Source of the DNA: Paenibacillus hamazuiensis
GTDB lineage: Bacteria; Bacillota; Bacilli; Paenibacillales; NBRC-103111
Assembly (NCBI RefSeq): GCF_023276405.1
Contig: NZ_JALRMO010000001.1
Coordinates: 434,001 to 498,000 of the forward strand
Direction: 5' to 3'
DNA length: 64,000 nt
Part shown: positions 16,177-24,294 of the stretch, in pieces
Layout of the letters: every line of letters starts with the position of its first letter
How positions within the stretch are numbered: position 1 is the first letter of the stretch
The notes under the pieces: generated by a model
What the model was told of the DNA's origin: nothing
The model's input: only the letters and a program-made list of their open reading frames with translations
Database searches by the model: none
Program-made: the position numbers and the translations under genes

Positions 16177-17154
16177 TCACAAACTGTGTCCGGAAATATG
16201 CAACACCGCGCGGAAACGCGCTGATGCCGACAACATACTTTCGAACGCTTCTGTAGCACGCTCTAGCGGATATATCTCGATCATCGGATGTACATCAGTC
16301 AGTACGCTGAAGCGTATCGTTTCCTCAGAGTCCTTCGCATGCCCCGCCGTCCAACCGCGAATCGTGCGGCGGCCGTCCAAAAACTTGATCGGAGAAATGT
16401 CCAGCTGTTCACCTGATCCGGCTACGATAATGAGCTCGCCGCTAGGTCCGAGTCCGTCGAAAAGTGACGAAATTGCCTGTCCGTTCGGTGCTGTTGCGAG
16501 AATAACTTTGGCACCGCCCATTGTCTGAAGTGCCTTTGCTGCGTCCTCTTTAGCCGTGTCGATGTAGTGGTGAGCGCCAAGTTGTCGCGCCAACTCTTCT
16601 TTCTCTCTGCCGCGCGAGACCGCAACAGTATGAAAGCCTGCCTTCTTCGCATATTGAATAGCCAGATGACCTAGCCCACCAATACCTTGAATCGCCACCA
16701 GATCTCCAGGCTTCGCTAGACTATTCTTTAACGCGCCGAACGTCGTAATGCCGGCACACATGAGAGGAGCCGCTTCCAGTGCGGAAAGTCCGTCAGGAAT
16801 ACGTGCGAGGCCGTCTTCGTATGCGACCATATATTCTGCGTAGCCGCCGTCAATCGAAAGCCCTGTAACCTGATTATGGCCTCCATTCCAGCCGACACCT
16901 ACTCTTTGGCCGATTGTCCAGTTCTTCACGCCGCCACCAAGCGCTTCGATTACCCCGATTACTTCATGACCCGGTATACGTGGATACTGCATTTGAGGAA
17001 AGTGCCCCTCTATGGCAACCATCTCTCCATGGCACACCCCGCAAGCCTCAACGCGTAACAACACTTGGTCCTCAGCCGGAGTAGGCACAGGGCGTTCAAC
17101 CAACTCCAGCTGCCCGCCACGTTTCGAAATTTGAATCGCCTTCATCATAGTCAT
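16177..17154 (-). CDS. Zinc-type alcohol dehydrogenase family protein lacking the structural-zinc loop
   Basis: A 325-residue medium-chain dehydrogenase. The GroES-like domain contains the catalytic-zinc motifs GVCHGEM and PRIPGHEVIG. The Rossmann domain follows (GIGGLGHLAIQYAKKAG, and VAVSRGREKEE for the cofactor). Normal AdhP-type relatives carry a loop of about 16 residues with four cysteines that bind structural zinc between GVGWNGGH and NQVTGLS. Here GGH runs straight into NQVTG, so the loop is missing exactly and the frame is kept. Whether the enzyme still folds is uncertain. Close neighbours are azoR (same strand) and, upstream, a TetR remnant. The start MTMMKAIQ has GGAG 11 bases upstream, and a TATAAT-like box lies near 17196-17201. 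Confidence 0.88.
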   Translation of the reverse strand: MTMMKAIQISKRGGQLELVERPVPTPAEDQVLLRVEACGVCHGEMVAIEGHFPQMQYPRIPGHEVIGVIEALGGGVKNWTIGQRVGVGWNGGHNQVTGLSIDGGYAEYMVAYEDGLARIPDGLSALEAAPLMCAGITTFGALKNSLAKPGDLVAIQGIGGLGHLAIQYAKKAGFHTVAVSRGREKEELARQLGAHHYIDTAKEDAAKALQTMGGAKVILATAPNGQAISSLFDGLGPSGELIIVAGSGEQLDISPIKFLDGRRTIRGWTAGHAKDSEETIRFSVLTDVHPMIEIYPLERATEAFESMLSASARFRAVLHISGHSL

Positions 17155-17385
17155 AACTACATAAACTCCAATTTACAAAGCATATTTTGGTCAATTATAG
17201 TGTGCATTCTCTACCATCTCCACTCTAATAGGGCGCAGGGATTTTACGATTCATATGGAATTTACATCCTCATTACCTAATTATCAATATAAAAACACAT
17301 AAATTTCCTCTGGAGATTCAAAAATCGGTTATATAATCATGATGCCACCGGCCTTTCGTTTGATTTGCTTCAGTGGTAAATTTAG

Positions 17386-17580
17386 CAAATTGTCGAAGCA
17401 GGAATTGATTCCAAAGAGTTTTTAGCAGGAGATCCAACACAGATAGCTACAGGGATTCTCATAGCAACATCCCGGTTTCATCATCCCGCTCATTTTCGTG
17501 ATTGGAAATCAAGCTTCATGAAAGATCAGGTAAATAATGTATGTAACATCGTTCTCCGTGGGATTGTAAATCCAAATTAA
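17386..17580 (+). pseudogene. C-terminal remnant of a TetR-family regulator
   Basis: An open stretch of 64 codons without a start codon reads QIVEAGIDSKEFLAGDPTQI, then ATGILIATSRFHHPAHFRDW, then NVCNIVLRGIVNPN and a stop. This looks like the ligand-binding C-terminus of a TetR-family repressor. TAA and TAG lie in the same frame immediately upstream, and no HTH domain is found before it. The whole N-terminal half has been lost. It sits beside the alcohol dehydrogenase and azoreductase genes, which it may once have controlled. Confidence 0.6.
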
Positions 17581-17702
17581 CATTTTTTCGTTCGTTTGGA
17601 GGCATGTTTCACGCCATGTGAACGAACGTCAGGCAGATGAGTTAGCTGACGATGATGTCTTATAAACGACAGTATCTTACACTGCCTTAAATAGAACATA
17701 AA

Positions 17703-17860
17703 TAGCCCATTGACCTGCAAATTGGAAATTAAGGAGCTTCCAAATTACGGTGATGGGCTAATTGAATTTTTACAAGCTCTACACTACATTGGACTGGACC
17801 ATCACAAAACAAACAGCGGCATTCTCGGACAGGCAAATATCGTCCTGGATTGCCGCTGTT
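17703..17860. repeat. Two long inverted-repeat hairpins
   Basis: The first is TAGCCCAT (17703-17710) with ATGGGCTA (17753-17760), extended inward by an imperfect AAATTGGAA/TTCCAAATT pair. The second is AACAGCGGCA (17812-17821) with TGCCGCTGTT (17851-17860), containing an inner GGAC/GTCC helix. Neither has a proper T-run. They could be mobile-element ends or a strong end structure for the epoxide hydrolase transcript arriving from the right. Confidence 0.5.
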
Positions 17861-17937
17861 AACTGGTACTAACGTTCCCCGTTGGAGTTGAGCGAAGGAT
17901 AGCGATCCGCTTTTGAAGGCCTGAGCCTGTGAACCTC

Positions 17938-19164
17938 TTATCGACGGCCTCGAAAGGTACGGCGCAAATCCTCTACCCACTTGTCGGGAATTTCCCAGGG
18001 GATGAAATGTCCACCATGTTCGTGGGCTGTGATGTTGACATGGTTATACCAAGGAGCGCGATCGCTGTCGAGAAAATCCCGTACGCGATTTTCGGTCGTA
18101 ATTCCCGGCGGATTTTCGTAGCCCACGAAGGTTATACCGGTTGGTGCCTCAATGACGGGCCAGCGATCGTGGGCGGGAGTCCATGGATAACGGTTATTGT
18201 TCGCATAGACGCGCATCGATGTTTCGATGGCGTTGTTTACCCAGAAGATTGTTGCGTGCGTAAGGATGTCGTCCTTTGTAAAGACATTCTCGATGTTGCC
18301 GTTATTATCACTCCACTTGGCCCATCGTTCCAGGATCCATGCGAGCATTCCAACCGGCGAGTCGCTCAGGCCATAGGCGAGTGTGCCGGGGTCAAGAACG
18401 TGAACGGCGAGATGCGATGCGAAACGGCGATCAAACTCCAAAATCTTCGATCGGATACTCTCGGGGATATTGTCGGGAATGGGACGGCCTCCGGCAAAAT
18501 CCCAGGCGCGATCTCCATTAAAAAAGCTCAGTTTTAGAGCAGACCCGATATGGATTGCGTAGAGCTCGTTACTATATTTGTGCCCCAGTTGACCGGTCAC
18601 GAGAGCACCTACATCGCATCCCCCTGCCGCGTATTTCGCATAACCGAGAGTATCGGTCATTAGCGTATGCCAGAGATCGGCGATTTTCCAATAGTTCATG
18701 TCCGGGTTGTTTGGCAGTGGCGTCGAGAATCCAAAACCGGGAAGTGACGGCACGATGACATCGAATGCTTCAGCCGGATCGCCCCCGAATGCGCCAGGGT
18801 CCGCCAGTGGATCAATGACCTTGGACCAATGCCAGAAAGTCCATGGCCAGCCATGGGACAGGATCAACGGTACAGGGTTCGGCCCTACGCCAGGTTTACG
18901 CATAAAGTGCACAGGAACTCCGTCAACATCTACTTGATAATGTTCGTAGGCGTTGATCGCCTTCTCGGATTTGCGCCAGTCAAACTCGTTAATCCAGTAG
19001 TCGACGAGTTCCCCAAGGTATTTCCGACTAACGCCGTAAAACCAGTCATCATTACCGGCATCGAGAGGCCATCTGGTGGACTTTAAACGATTTTGAAGAT
19101 CGGCAAGGGACTCATCGGATACGTAGATCGGACTCGGTTCAAGCACGAAAGGAGCTGTTGTCAT
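17938..19164 (-). CDS. Epoxide hydrolase (EHN-domain alpha/beta hydrolase)
   Basis: A 408-residue enzyme. It has an EHN-type N-terminal domain (about 10-110; LADLQNRLKSTRWP, DDWFYGVSRKYLGELVDYW, FDWRKSEKAINAY) and an alpha/beta hydrolase core with the oxyanion-hole motif SHGWPWTFWHW, the nucleophile Asp in GGCDVGALV, and a C-terminal His in AHEHGGHFIPWE. Epoxide hydrolases of this type use the Asp to open epoxides to diols. I start it at ATG 19164 (MTTAPFVLEPSP), 5-6 bases after AGGAGG; the frame is open 29 codons further upstream, but without homology. It lies 99 bases after a MarR regulator on the same strand, which may control it. Confidence 0.9.
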   Translation of the reverse strand: MTTAPFVLEPSPIYVSDESLADLQNRLKSTRWPLDAGNDDWFYGVSRKYLGELVDYWINEFDWRKSEKAINAYEHYQVDVDGVPVHFMRKPGVGPNPVPLILSHGWPWTFWHWSKVIDPLADPGAFGGDPAEAFDVIVPSLPGFGFSTPLPNNPDMNYWKIADLWHTLMTDTLGYAKYAAGGCDVGALVTGQLGHKYSNELYAIHIGSALKLSFFNGDRAWDFAGGRPIPDNIPESIRSKILEFDRRFASHLAVHVLDPGTLAYGLSDSPVGMLAWILERWAKWSDNNGNIENVFTKDDILTHATIFWVNNAIETSMRVYANNNRYPWTPAHDRWPVIEAPTGITFVGYENPPGITTENRVRDFLDSDRAPWYNHVNITAHEHGGHFIPWEIPDKWVEDLRRTFRGRR

Positions 19165-19263
19165 AAAGGTTCCTCCTGTACGAATGGAATGCACTTCCTT
19201 GAATTCATTTGTTTCGTTCAACCACCCGGGTAGGAGCAATGGAAAAGGCATCCTCGGCGGAGA

Positions 19264-19710
19264 TTATGAATCATTTCCCAGTTCGACCAGACGCCTCAAT
19301 GCGGGTATTGCGGATGCAATTGCTTGTTTTTCTTCCGGAGTGAGCCCTTCCATGAATTTCGAGAGTTGCGCAATGCGATCCAATCGGCGAGAATCAATCA
19401 CATTTGCACCTCGTGCGGTAATATGCACTTGAACCACTCGGCCATCATTCGGATCCGATCGGCGTTCGACGAGTCCGTCTCGTTCAAGCCGGGTCACGAG
19501 CTGTGTGATTGCCGGCTGCGTAATTTGCTCATTAGCTGTCAACTCCGTAAGCCGCATGGGGCTCTTGCGAGACAATGTGTGCAGGACGGACAGCGTAGTG
19601 AAGCTAAGTTTTTCAATGGACGGCAACCGAATGAAAATCCTCGTTAATTCTTCGAACACCAGAGCAAAGTCGCTAACGTTCAACTCAGTAAGGTTATTTT
19701 TAGGTTCCAT
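19264..19710 (-). CDS. MarR-family regulator, upstream of the epoxide hydrolase gene
   Basis: A 148-residue winged-helix regulator: SFTTLSVLHTLSRKSPMRLT, ELTANEQITQPAITQLVTRLERDGLVERRSDPNDGRVVQVHITARG is the recognition helix and wing, with dimerisation helices at both ends. It has no cysteine, so it is more likely a ligand sensor than a redox sensor. It is transcribed toward the epoxide hydrolase and away from the second MarR gene at 19915, which leaves a 204-bp divergent control region. The start codon ATG at 19710 has a weak ribosome binding site. Confidence 0.9.
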   Translation of the reverse strand: MEPKNNLTELNVSDFALVFEELTRIFIRLPSIEKLSFTTLSVLHTLSRKSPMRLTELTANEQITQPAITQLVTRLERDGLVERRSDPNDGRVVQVHITARGANVIDSRRLDRIAQLSKFMEGLTPEEKQAIASAIPALRRLVELGNDS

Positions 19711-19853
19711 GGATCAAATTATATCAATAATTTATATAAATATCTAATATAATTTCGTTTTACCAAAATCGAAACCAGCTTAAAGACGTTAGGTTAACGG
19801 CCCATTTCAATGAAATCATGTCTCTTTCTTCGGACAACATCTGAATCTTATCA

Positions 19854-19895
19854 TTGACAAAACCAAAAATTGGGTATATAGTGTAGACATCTACA
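19854..19895 (+). promoter_or_regulatory. Promoter and palindromic MarR operator
   Basis: TTGACA (19854-19859), a 17-base spacer, and TATAGT (19877-19882) form a strong vegetative promoter for the MarR gene at 19915. The palindrome TGTAGA-CA-TCTACA (19882-19895) begins on the last base of the -10 box and would block RNA polymerase when bound. The same TGTAG/CTACA half-sites recur at 20409-20424 before the aldo/keto reductase gene. Confidence 0.8.
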
Positions 19896-19914
19896 CGAAT
19901 TCGAGGAGAAACCT

Positions 19915-20373
19915 ATGCAAAGTGTTTTTGACATGTACCCCTATAGCCTATACATTAAACTTATTGCGCAAAAAGTTCGGGAAATACTCGACCAGCTTCT
20001 GAAGAATCATGGCTTGAATGCCTCGCAAGCGATTCTTCTGTGTCATATTCATCAATCCTTGGAAGAACATATGGAGATCAACCGAAAGTTTCTTGAAAAA
20101 TCAATGGCTTTAAGTGGTCCGTCTGTAACAAATTTATTGAACGGTCTGGAGAAATCCGGATTTATCACGCGCAGCAGTAGCCCTGCCGACGGACGCAACC
20201 TCAGCATTGATATTACGGCCAAAGCCAAACAATTTCTTAACGAGAGGAATGGTGCCTTATCGAAATCTGAAGAACTGATCACTCAAGGTATGTCGGATGC
20301 CGAAAAAGCCATGTTCGCTTCTTTGCTGACCCGTGCTTTTGAAAACGTTGAAAAGCAACTTTCAAAGCTGTGA
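19915..20373 (+). CDS. MarR-family regulator, autoregulated
   Basis: A 152-residue regulator: LNASQAILLCHIHQSLEEHM, LEKSMALSGPSVTNLLNGLEKSGFITRSSSPADGRNLSIDITAKAK makes the winged helix. A single Cys (LLCHIHQ) lies in the helix before the HTH, so thiol sensing is possible. ATG after CGAGGAGAAACCT. The promoter at 19854-19895 carries a palindrome over the -10 box, and a matching palindrome precedes the aldo/keto reductase gene 82 bases downstream. Repression of its own gene and of the two reductase genes (20458, 21477) is the simple model, typical of quinone- or electrophile-responsive MarR regulators. Confidence 0.9.
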   Translation: MQSVFDMYPYSLYIKLIAQKVREILDQLLKNHGLNASQAILLCHIHQSLEEHMEINRKFLEKSMALSGPSVTNLLNGLEKSGFITRSSSPADGRNLSIDITAKAKQFLNERNGALSKSEELITQGMSDAEKAMFASLLTRAFENVEKQLSKL

Positions 20374-20398
20374 AATTGCTATGTATTCTATTATTTTT

Positions 20399-20427
20399 TT
20401 GAACATTTATGTAGATGGCTACATATT
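20399..20427 (+). promoter_or_regulatory. Promoter with MarR operator before the aldo/keto reductase gene
   Basis: TTGAAC (20399-20404), 17 bases, and CATATT (20422-20427) form a weak promoter. The palindrome ATGTAG-ATGG-CTACAT (20409-20424) fills the spacer. Its half-sites match those of the operator at 19882-19895, so both are probably bound by the same MarR protein. Confidence 0.7.
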
Positions 20428-20457
20428 TTTCGGAATATAATTTGGGAGGTTATCTTG

Positions 20458-21438
20458 ATGAATGATCGAAAAAACGGACTGGATCTGTCCAGAATCGGAC
20501 TCGGCTGCGATCGTATGTCTAATGCCGATGATGCCGTTAAAGGTGCTGGCATTGCCGCAATTCATACCGCTTTAGAGAGCGGAATTAATCATCTCAACAC
20601 TGGGGATTTTTATGGTGCAGGCCGAAGCGAGATGTTAATCGGTGAAGCTTTGAAGGGGTATAAAAGGGATGAATATTTTATATCGCTTAAGTTTGGGGCG
20701 TTGAGTGCGCCGGACGGTTCCATGTACGGACTGGATGTCTCCCCCCATCATGTTAAGAACTATCTTACCTATTCGCTCAAACGACTCCATCTTGATTATA
20801 TTGATCTTTATCAGCCGGCAAGAATAGATCTGGGTATCCCTGTTGAAGAAACGATCGGTGCCATTTCCGAGTTGGTTCAAGCCGGCTATGTAAAGCATGT
20901 CGGAGTCAGCCAGGTCGATGCGGAGACATTGAGAAGAGCGCATGCAACGCATCCGATCAGCTTGGTGGAAGTCGAATACTCGCTTTTTAACCGAGGAATA
21001 GAAAAAGATATTTTGCCGATAGCAAGGGAATTGGGGATTGGCGTTGTCGCTTTTGGGGCGGTGGCTCATGGACTTCTTGCCGGCATTTGGACAGACGAGC
21101 GAATCCGGAAGAGCAAAGGCGGCTACGTCCCGTTATTTTTCGAAGAAAATATCGAAAAAAATGTTGCTCTGGCCAAGAAGCTGGGTGAGATCGCCGCAAA
21201 AAAACATATGACGGTATCCCAACTGGCGCTTGCGTGGATATTATCCAAGGGCGAAGACATCATACCGCTCATTGGAACCGTATCTCCGGCTCATATTCAA
21301 GAAGCTTTGCAGTCGCTTGATATTCATCTGACGGAAGACGAGATTAAGAAAATTGAAGAAGCGATACCCGAAAATGAGATCGCCGGCGCTTCTTTCCCCA
21401 ATATGCAATTTAGAAACGGAAAAATTGTTCTTGGATGA
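20458..21438 (+). CDS. Aldo/keto reductase
   Basis: A 326-residue NADPH-dependent TIM-barrel reductase. Visible are the start strand LDLSRIGLGCDRMS, the catalytic Asp and Tyr in NTGDFYGAGRSE, the Lys in FISLKFGA, and the cofactor-binding end (LIGTVSPAHIQEALQSLDI). The usual catalytic His is replaced (YQPARID), as in some relatives of this clade, so turnover may be modest or the substrate unusual. ATG 20458 lies 8 bases after GGGAGG; a TTG directly before it is in frame but less likely. It is expressed from the MarR-controlled promoter and followed by a quinone-reductase-like gene, consistent with carbonyl/quinone detoxification. Confidence 0.92.
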   Translation: MNDRKNGLDLSRIGLGCDRMSNADDAVKGAGIAAIHTALESGINHLNTGDFYGAGRSEMLIGEALKGYKRDEYFISLKFGALSAPDGSMYGLDVSPHHVKNYLTYSLKRLHLDYIDLYQPARIDLGIPVEETIGAISELVQAGYVKHVGVSQVDAETLRRAHATHPISLVEVEYSLFNRGIEKDILPIARELGIGVVAFGAVAHGLLAGIWTDERIRKSKGGYVPLFFEENIEKNVALAKKLGEIAAKKHMTVSQLALAWILSKGEDIIPLIGTVSPAHIQEALQSLDIHLTEDEIKKIEEAIPENEIAGASFPNMQFRNGKIVLG

Positions 21439-21476
21439 AGCATCATTGTAAAACAAAATGAAAGGATGTTGTTGTC

Positions 21477-22355
21477 ATGATTATCGTTACCGGAGCTAAC
21501 GGGAAGTTGGGCCGGGCTGTGGTAGAACTGTTACTTAAGCGAGTACCTGCCGGGCAGATCGGTGTCAGCGTCCGCGATCCGCATCAGGCACAAGAGCTTC
21601 AGGAACGTGGAGTTCGTGTTCGTCGGGGCGATTTCGACGATGCCGAGAGTCTGCACCACGCCTTCGAGGGGGCGACGCAGGTTCTCATCGTATCGACCGG
21701 CATCCTGGGTGAGGCCGGTATCCCGCATGGTATCCGGCAGCATCAAACGGCGATTGACGCGGCAAAGAAGGCAGGGGCCAGTCGGGTGCTGTACACAAGT
21801 CACATGGGCTCTTCCCCGGCATCGCACTTCGCTCCTATGATTCACCATGCGGCTACCGAAAAACTGCTGAAAGCTTCAGGTATGGCCTTCACGTCGCTCC
21901 GTAATGGCTATTACGCCGCATCGGCATTAATGTTGATCGGCGGAGCATTAAAAACAGGGGAATTGATCGCTCCTGAAGACGGTCCGGTTGCCTGGACAAC
22001 TCACTCTGACTTGGCCGAAGCTGCGGCGGCGATCATATGCGAGCAGGAATTAAATGGCATAACCCCCAATCTAACGGCATCCGAAGCAATTGACATGGAA
22101 GGGATTGCGACAATCGCTTCCGAGATCTTGGGGCGGACCGTCCGTCGAATCGTTGTGTCGGACGAAGAGTTTCGGGACCGCATGAAGTCTCAAGGCGTGC
22201 CGGAAGCGAGTGTAAATATGCGGATGGGGATGTTCCTAGCGAGCCGTCAGGGCGATTTCGCGCAAGTCGATCCTGCTCTGGCAAATTTGATCGGTCGCCC
22301 CCCAAAGAGTTTTAGAGAGGTCCTGAAAGAGTCGATTTCTCGTCAACAAGGCTGA
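21477..22355 (+). CDS. NmrA/QorB-like NAD(P)-dependent quinone reductase
   Basis: A 292-residue atypical short-chain dehydrogenase: the nucleotide-binding MIIVTGANGKLGRAVVELLL at the N-terminus, then VRRGDFDDAESLHHAF, VLYTSHMGSS, FTSLRNGYYAASALM and WTTHSDLAEAAAAII. This matches the NmrA/QorB group, which reduces quinones with NADPH or senses the cofactor. There is no Tyr-x3-Lys catalytic pair of classical SDRs. ATG with AAAGGA 10 bases upstream. It follows the aldo/keto reductase by 38 bases and ends at a hairpin terminator, so both form one unit under the MarR operator. Confidence 0.9.
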   Translation: MIIVTGANGKLGRAVVELLLKRVPAGQIGVSVRDPHQAQELQERGVRVRRGDFDDAESLHHAFEGATQVLIVSTGILGEAGIPHGIRQHQTAIDAAKKAGASRVLYTSHMGSSPASHFAPMIHHAATEKLLKASGMAFTSLRNGYYAASALMLIGGALKTGELIAPEDGPVAWTTHSDLAEAAAAIICEQELNGITPNLTASEAIDMEGIATIASEILGRTVRRIVVSDEEFRDRMKSQGVPEASVNMRMGMFLASRQGDFAQVDPALANLIGRPPKSFREVLKESISRQQG

Positions 22356-22364
22356 TTGCGTTAA

Positions 22365-22393
22365 GGGCATCCAATTTGGATGCCCTGTTGCTG
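22365..22393 (+). terminator. Intrinsic terminator after the reductase pair
   Basis: GGGCATCC (22365-22372), loop AATTT, GGATGCCC (22378-22385), then a T-rich tail interrupted by G and C. The stem is strong; the tail is only moderate. Confidence 0.75.
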
Positions 22394-22511
22394 TTTTGTT
22401 GTAAAATTGCCGTACAAGCACACTTGAGTAATGCCACCATAAATGGCGGCGAAAAATTGTCCTTACGTGCTTGCTGGGCGCGCGTAAAATTTCCCCAAAG
22501 CTTGCTGCATG

Positions 22512-22553
22512 TTGACAACAGCTCGTGCAAGAGTTACATTAGAATTATTCTAA
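22512..22553 (+). promoter_or_regulatory. fur promoter with PerR/Fur-type 7-1-7 box
   Basis: TTGACA (22512-22517), 17 bases, TACATT (22535-22540). A perfect 7-1-7 palindrome TTAGAAT-T-ATTCTAA (22539-22553) overlaps the end of the -10 box. The PerR consensus is TTATAAT-N-ATTATAA, so this differs by one base per arm. In B. subtilis, fur is PerR-controlled, which fits. Autoregulation by Fur is the alternative. Confidence 0.75.
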
Positions 22554-22591
22554 ATTAAGCGGTTCTGCCGGCTTGATTGGGGGGAAACGGA

Positions 22592-23068
22592 ATGAACCTC
22601 GAAGAACAACTCGACAAGATCAAACGACAATTGATGACGGGCGGATATAAATTGACTTCGCAACGGGAAGCGACGGTTCGGGTCCTGCTGGAAAACGAAA
22701 CCGACCATCTGGGCGCCGAGCAGGTGTATATGCGCGTCAAGGAGAAACACCCGGATATCGGTCTCGCTACGGTTTATCGGACGCTGGAGCTTCTGGCCGA
22801 GCTGCATATCGTGGAAAAAATGAACTTCGGAGACGGTGTTGCGCGGTTCGATCTTCGCGACGACAATCACGCACATATGCATCACCATTTGATATGCGCC
22901 GTCTGCGGAAAGCTGCAAGAAATCAAGGACGATTGGCTGTTTGAAATGGAGAAGCGTCTGGAGCGGGAGTACGGTTTTACCGTACTGGACCACCGGCTGG
23001 ATTTCACGGGCATTTATCATACCTGCACGAACCGCGATTGCAAACGGGCGCGCAAAGCTGTCTCATGA
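22592..23068 (+). CDS. fur: Ferric uptake regulator
   Basis: A 158-residue Fur-family repressor. The DNA-binding half reads YKLTSQREATVRVLLENETDHLG, with recognition region IGLATVYRTLELLAEL. Metal sites are seen in DDNHAHMHHHLIC, and the structural zinc cysteines in CAVCGK and CTNRDC. The sequence follows B. subtilis Fur (INFGDG-like NFGDGVARFDLR) rather than PerR or Zur. With Fe(II) it represses iron uptake genes. I start it at ATG 22592, seven bases after GGGGGG; an in-frame TTG at 22577 lies inside that purine run. The second zinc pair is spaced C-x4-C instead of the commoner C-x2-C. It is monocistronic, ended by the hairpin at 23149. Confidence 0.95.
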   Translation: MNLEEQLDKIKRQLMTGGYKLTSQREATVRVLLENETDHLGAEQVYMRVKEKHPDIGLATVYRTLELLAELHIVEKMNFGDGVARFDLRDDNHAHMHHHLICAVCGKLQEIKDDWLFEMEKRLEREYGFTVLDHRLDFTGIYHTCTNRDCKRARKAVS

Positions 23069-23148
23069 GCGCAGGCTCCAAGCTTTACCCGTTTTCTGCA
23101 TCCGCGGGTGATAGCAAATTGATCTACGACTTATTATTTTGAAACGTG

Positions 23149-23176
23149 CTGACGGAGTTTCCGTCGGCTTTTTTTA
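23149..23176 (+). terminator. Intrinsic terminator of fur
   Basis: GACGGA and TCCGTC around a GTT loop, extended by CT/GG, followed by a run of seven T. It lies about 80 bases after the fur stop. Confidence 0.8.
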
Positions 23177-23241
23177 TTGAAAACTTTGGTTAAAATGTCC
23201 TGACCGAGGTGAAAATAAGGAAAATGGAAGGGAGGCAGCAT

Positions 23242-24068
23242 ATGCGCGCAATGTGGAAAGGCACAGCTTACATACTTCTTGTCTGCAGCCGATACAATAC
23301 AAAAAATGGTGTCCCTCCTGCCGCTGCGAGATTCAGCAGCATGAGATCGTTCGAGGCTACGAGTATGCTCCGGGGAATTTCATCACACTTACCGAAGAAG
23401 ATATGGACAAGCTGCCGCTCCCTACGCTGAGAACGATCGAAATACTTCACTTCACGAACCGGGATAACATAGATCCCATTTACTTTGAAAATGCTTATTA
23501 CTTGGGGCCGGGCGCATTCGGCGACAGATCCTACAGGCTTCTTCATGCAGCCATGAGTCAAACGGGAATGGTCGCAGTGGCGAAGATCGCTTTTCGAACA
23601 AGCGAGCATCTCACCGTCCTTCGCTTGCATCGCAACTGTCTTCTGCTGAACTTTATTTATTACCCCTCGGAAATTCGGCCTGTAACGGAGGTTCCCGGAC
23701 TTCAAGACGGGGCGCCTTTTACCGAGTCCGAACTCCAAATGGCCGTGCAGCTGATTAACCAAATCGGCGGGGGCTTTCGAAATGATTACAGAAGCGACTA
23801 TGAAGCCGCCCTCCGGGAGCTGATTCATGCCAAGATACAAAACAGGCCCGTTCAGCAGCCTCAAATGGCGCCGGTAGTTGACCTGATGGAAGCACTTCAA
23901 CGAAGCTTGGCTGCCATCGGCCAACCTCATGTAATGGCTCCGGAAACAGCGACGCCTGCGTTCCCGAAAGTGGCACCTGAGACTTCACCTGCCGGTTCGA
24001 CAGCAATTAAGGTCCCTGACAGTGCTTCCGCAACCCTTTCCACAGGAAGATCGAGACGCCGAAGATAG
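23242..24068 (+). pseudogene. ku: ku (NHEJ end-binding protein) with N-terminal deletion and frameshift
   Basis: The gene begins correctly: GGGAGG then ATG at 23242, reading MRAMWKGTAYI as in bacterial Ku. After a dozen codons the frame no longer matches. The Ku sequence resumes in another frame with QPIQYKKWCPSCRCEIQQHE, VRGYEYAPGNFITLTEEDMD, TIEILHFTNRDNIDPIYFEN, AVAKIAFRTSEHLTVLRL and continues to a basic tail GRSRRRR. About 35 residues of the first beta strands (normally SFGLVNIPVK...ISF..LHKE) are missing. The downstream frame is open from 23253 and could give a 271-residue product, but without the N-terminal part of the DNA-encircling barrel. No ligD is adjacent. A recent loss of this Ku copy is likely; other copies may exist elsewhere. 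Confidence 0.8.
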
Positions 24069-24294
24069 TGAGTTATGATCGAGAGAAGAGGTAGTATACG
24101 AATTTTTTATGTTTACCTATGCCATATTCGAATTTTAACTTTTATACTGGCGCAGCTATATTTAATTCATGATAAATGTTCAAAAAAAATGACAAATAAG
24201 GGAGGATGATTTTGAGTCTATTGAAAAAGTTGAAAACGCTTTAATTACACTTGGTCTAAAACGGAATTATCCATACCGTCTCTTGGTTATTTTT

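Larger units (their letters stand above)
17155..17937. other. 783-bp gap between alcohol dehydrogenase and epoxide hydrolase genes
   Basis: It holds the promoter side of the alcohol dehydrogenase gene, the TetR remnant at 17386-17580, and two large hairpins at 17703-17760 and 17812-17860. No intact gene is visible. A GTTCGTT...AACGAAC inverted pair (17589-17625) is short and could be chance. Confidence 0.55.

Noticed and set aside
23209-23430. Separate small gene of 73 codons at the start of ku
   Set aside because: Its middle reads MRAMWKGTAYI, the start of Ku; the remainder is the out-of-frame reading of ku, so it is part of the broken gene.
24201-24243. 12-codon leader peptide (MILSLLKKLKTL) before the citrate transporter gene
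   Set aside because: It follows GGAGG, but so short a frame can occur by chance and shows no attenuator structure.
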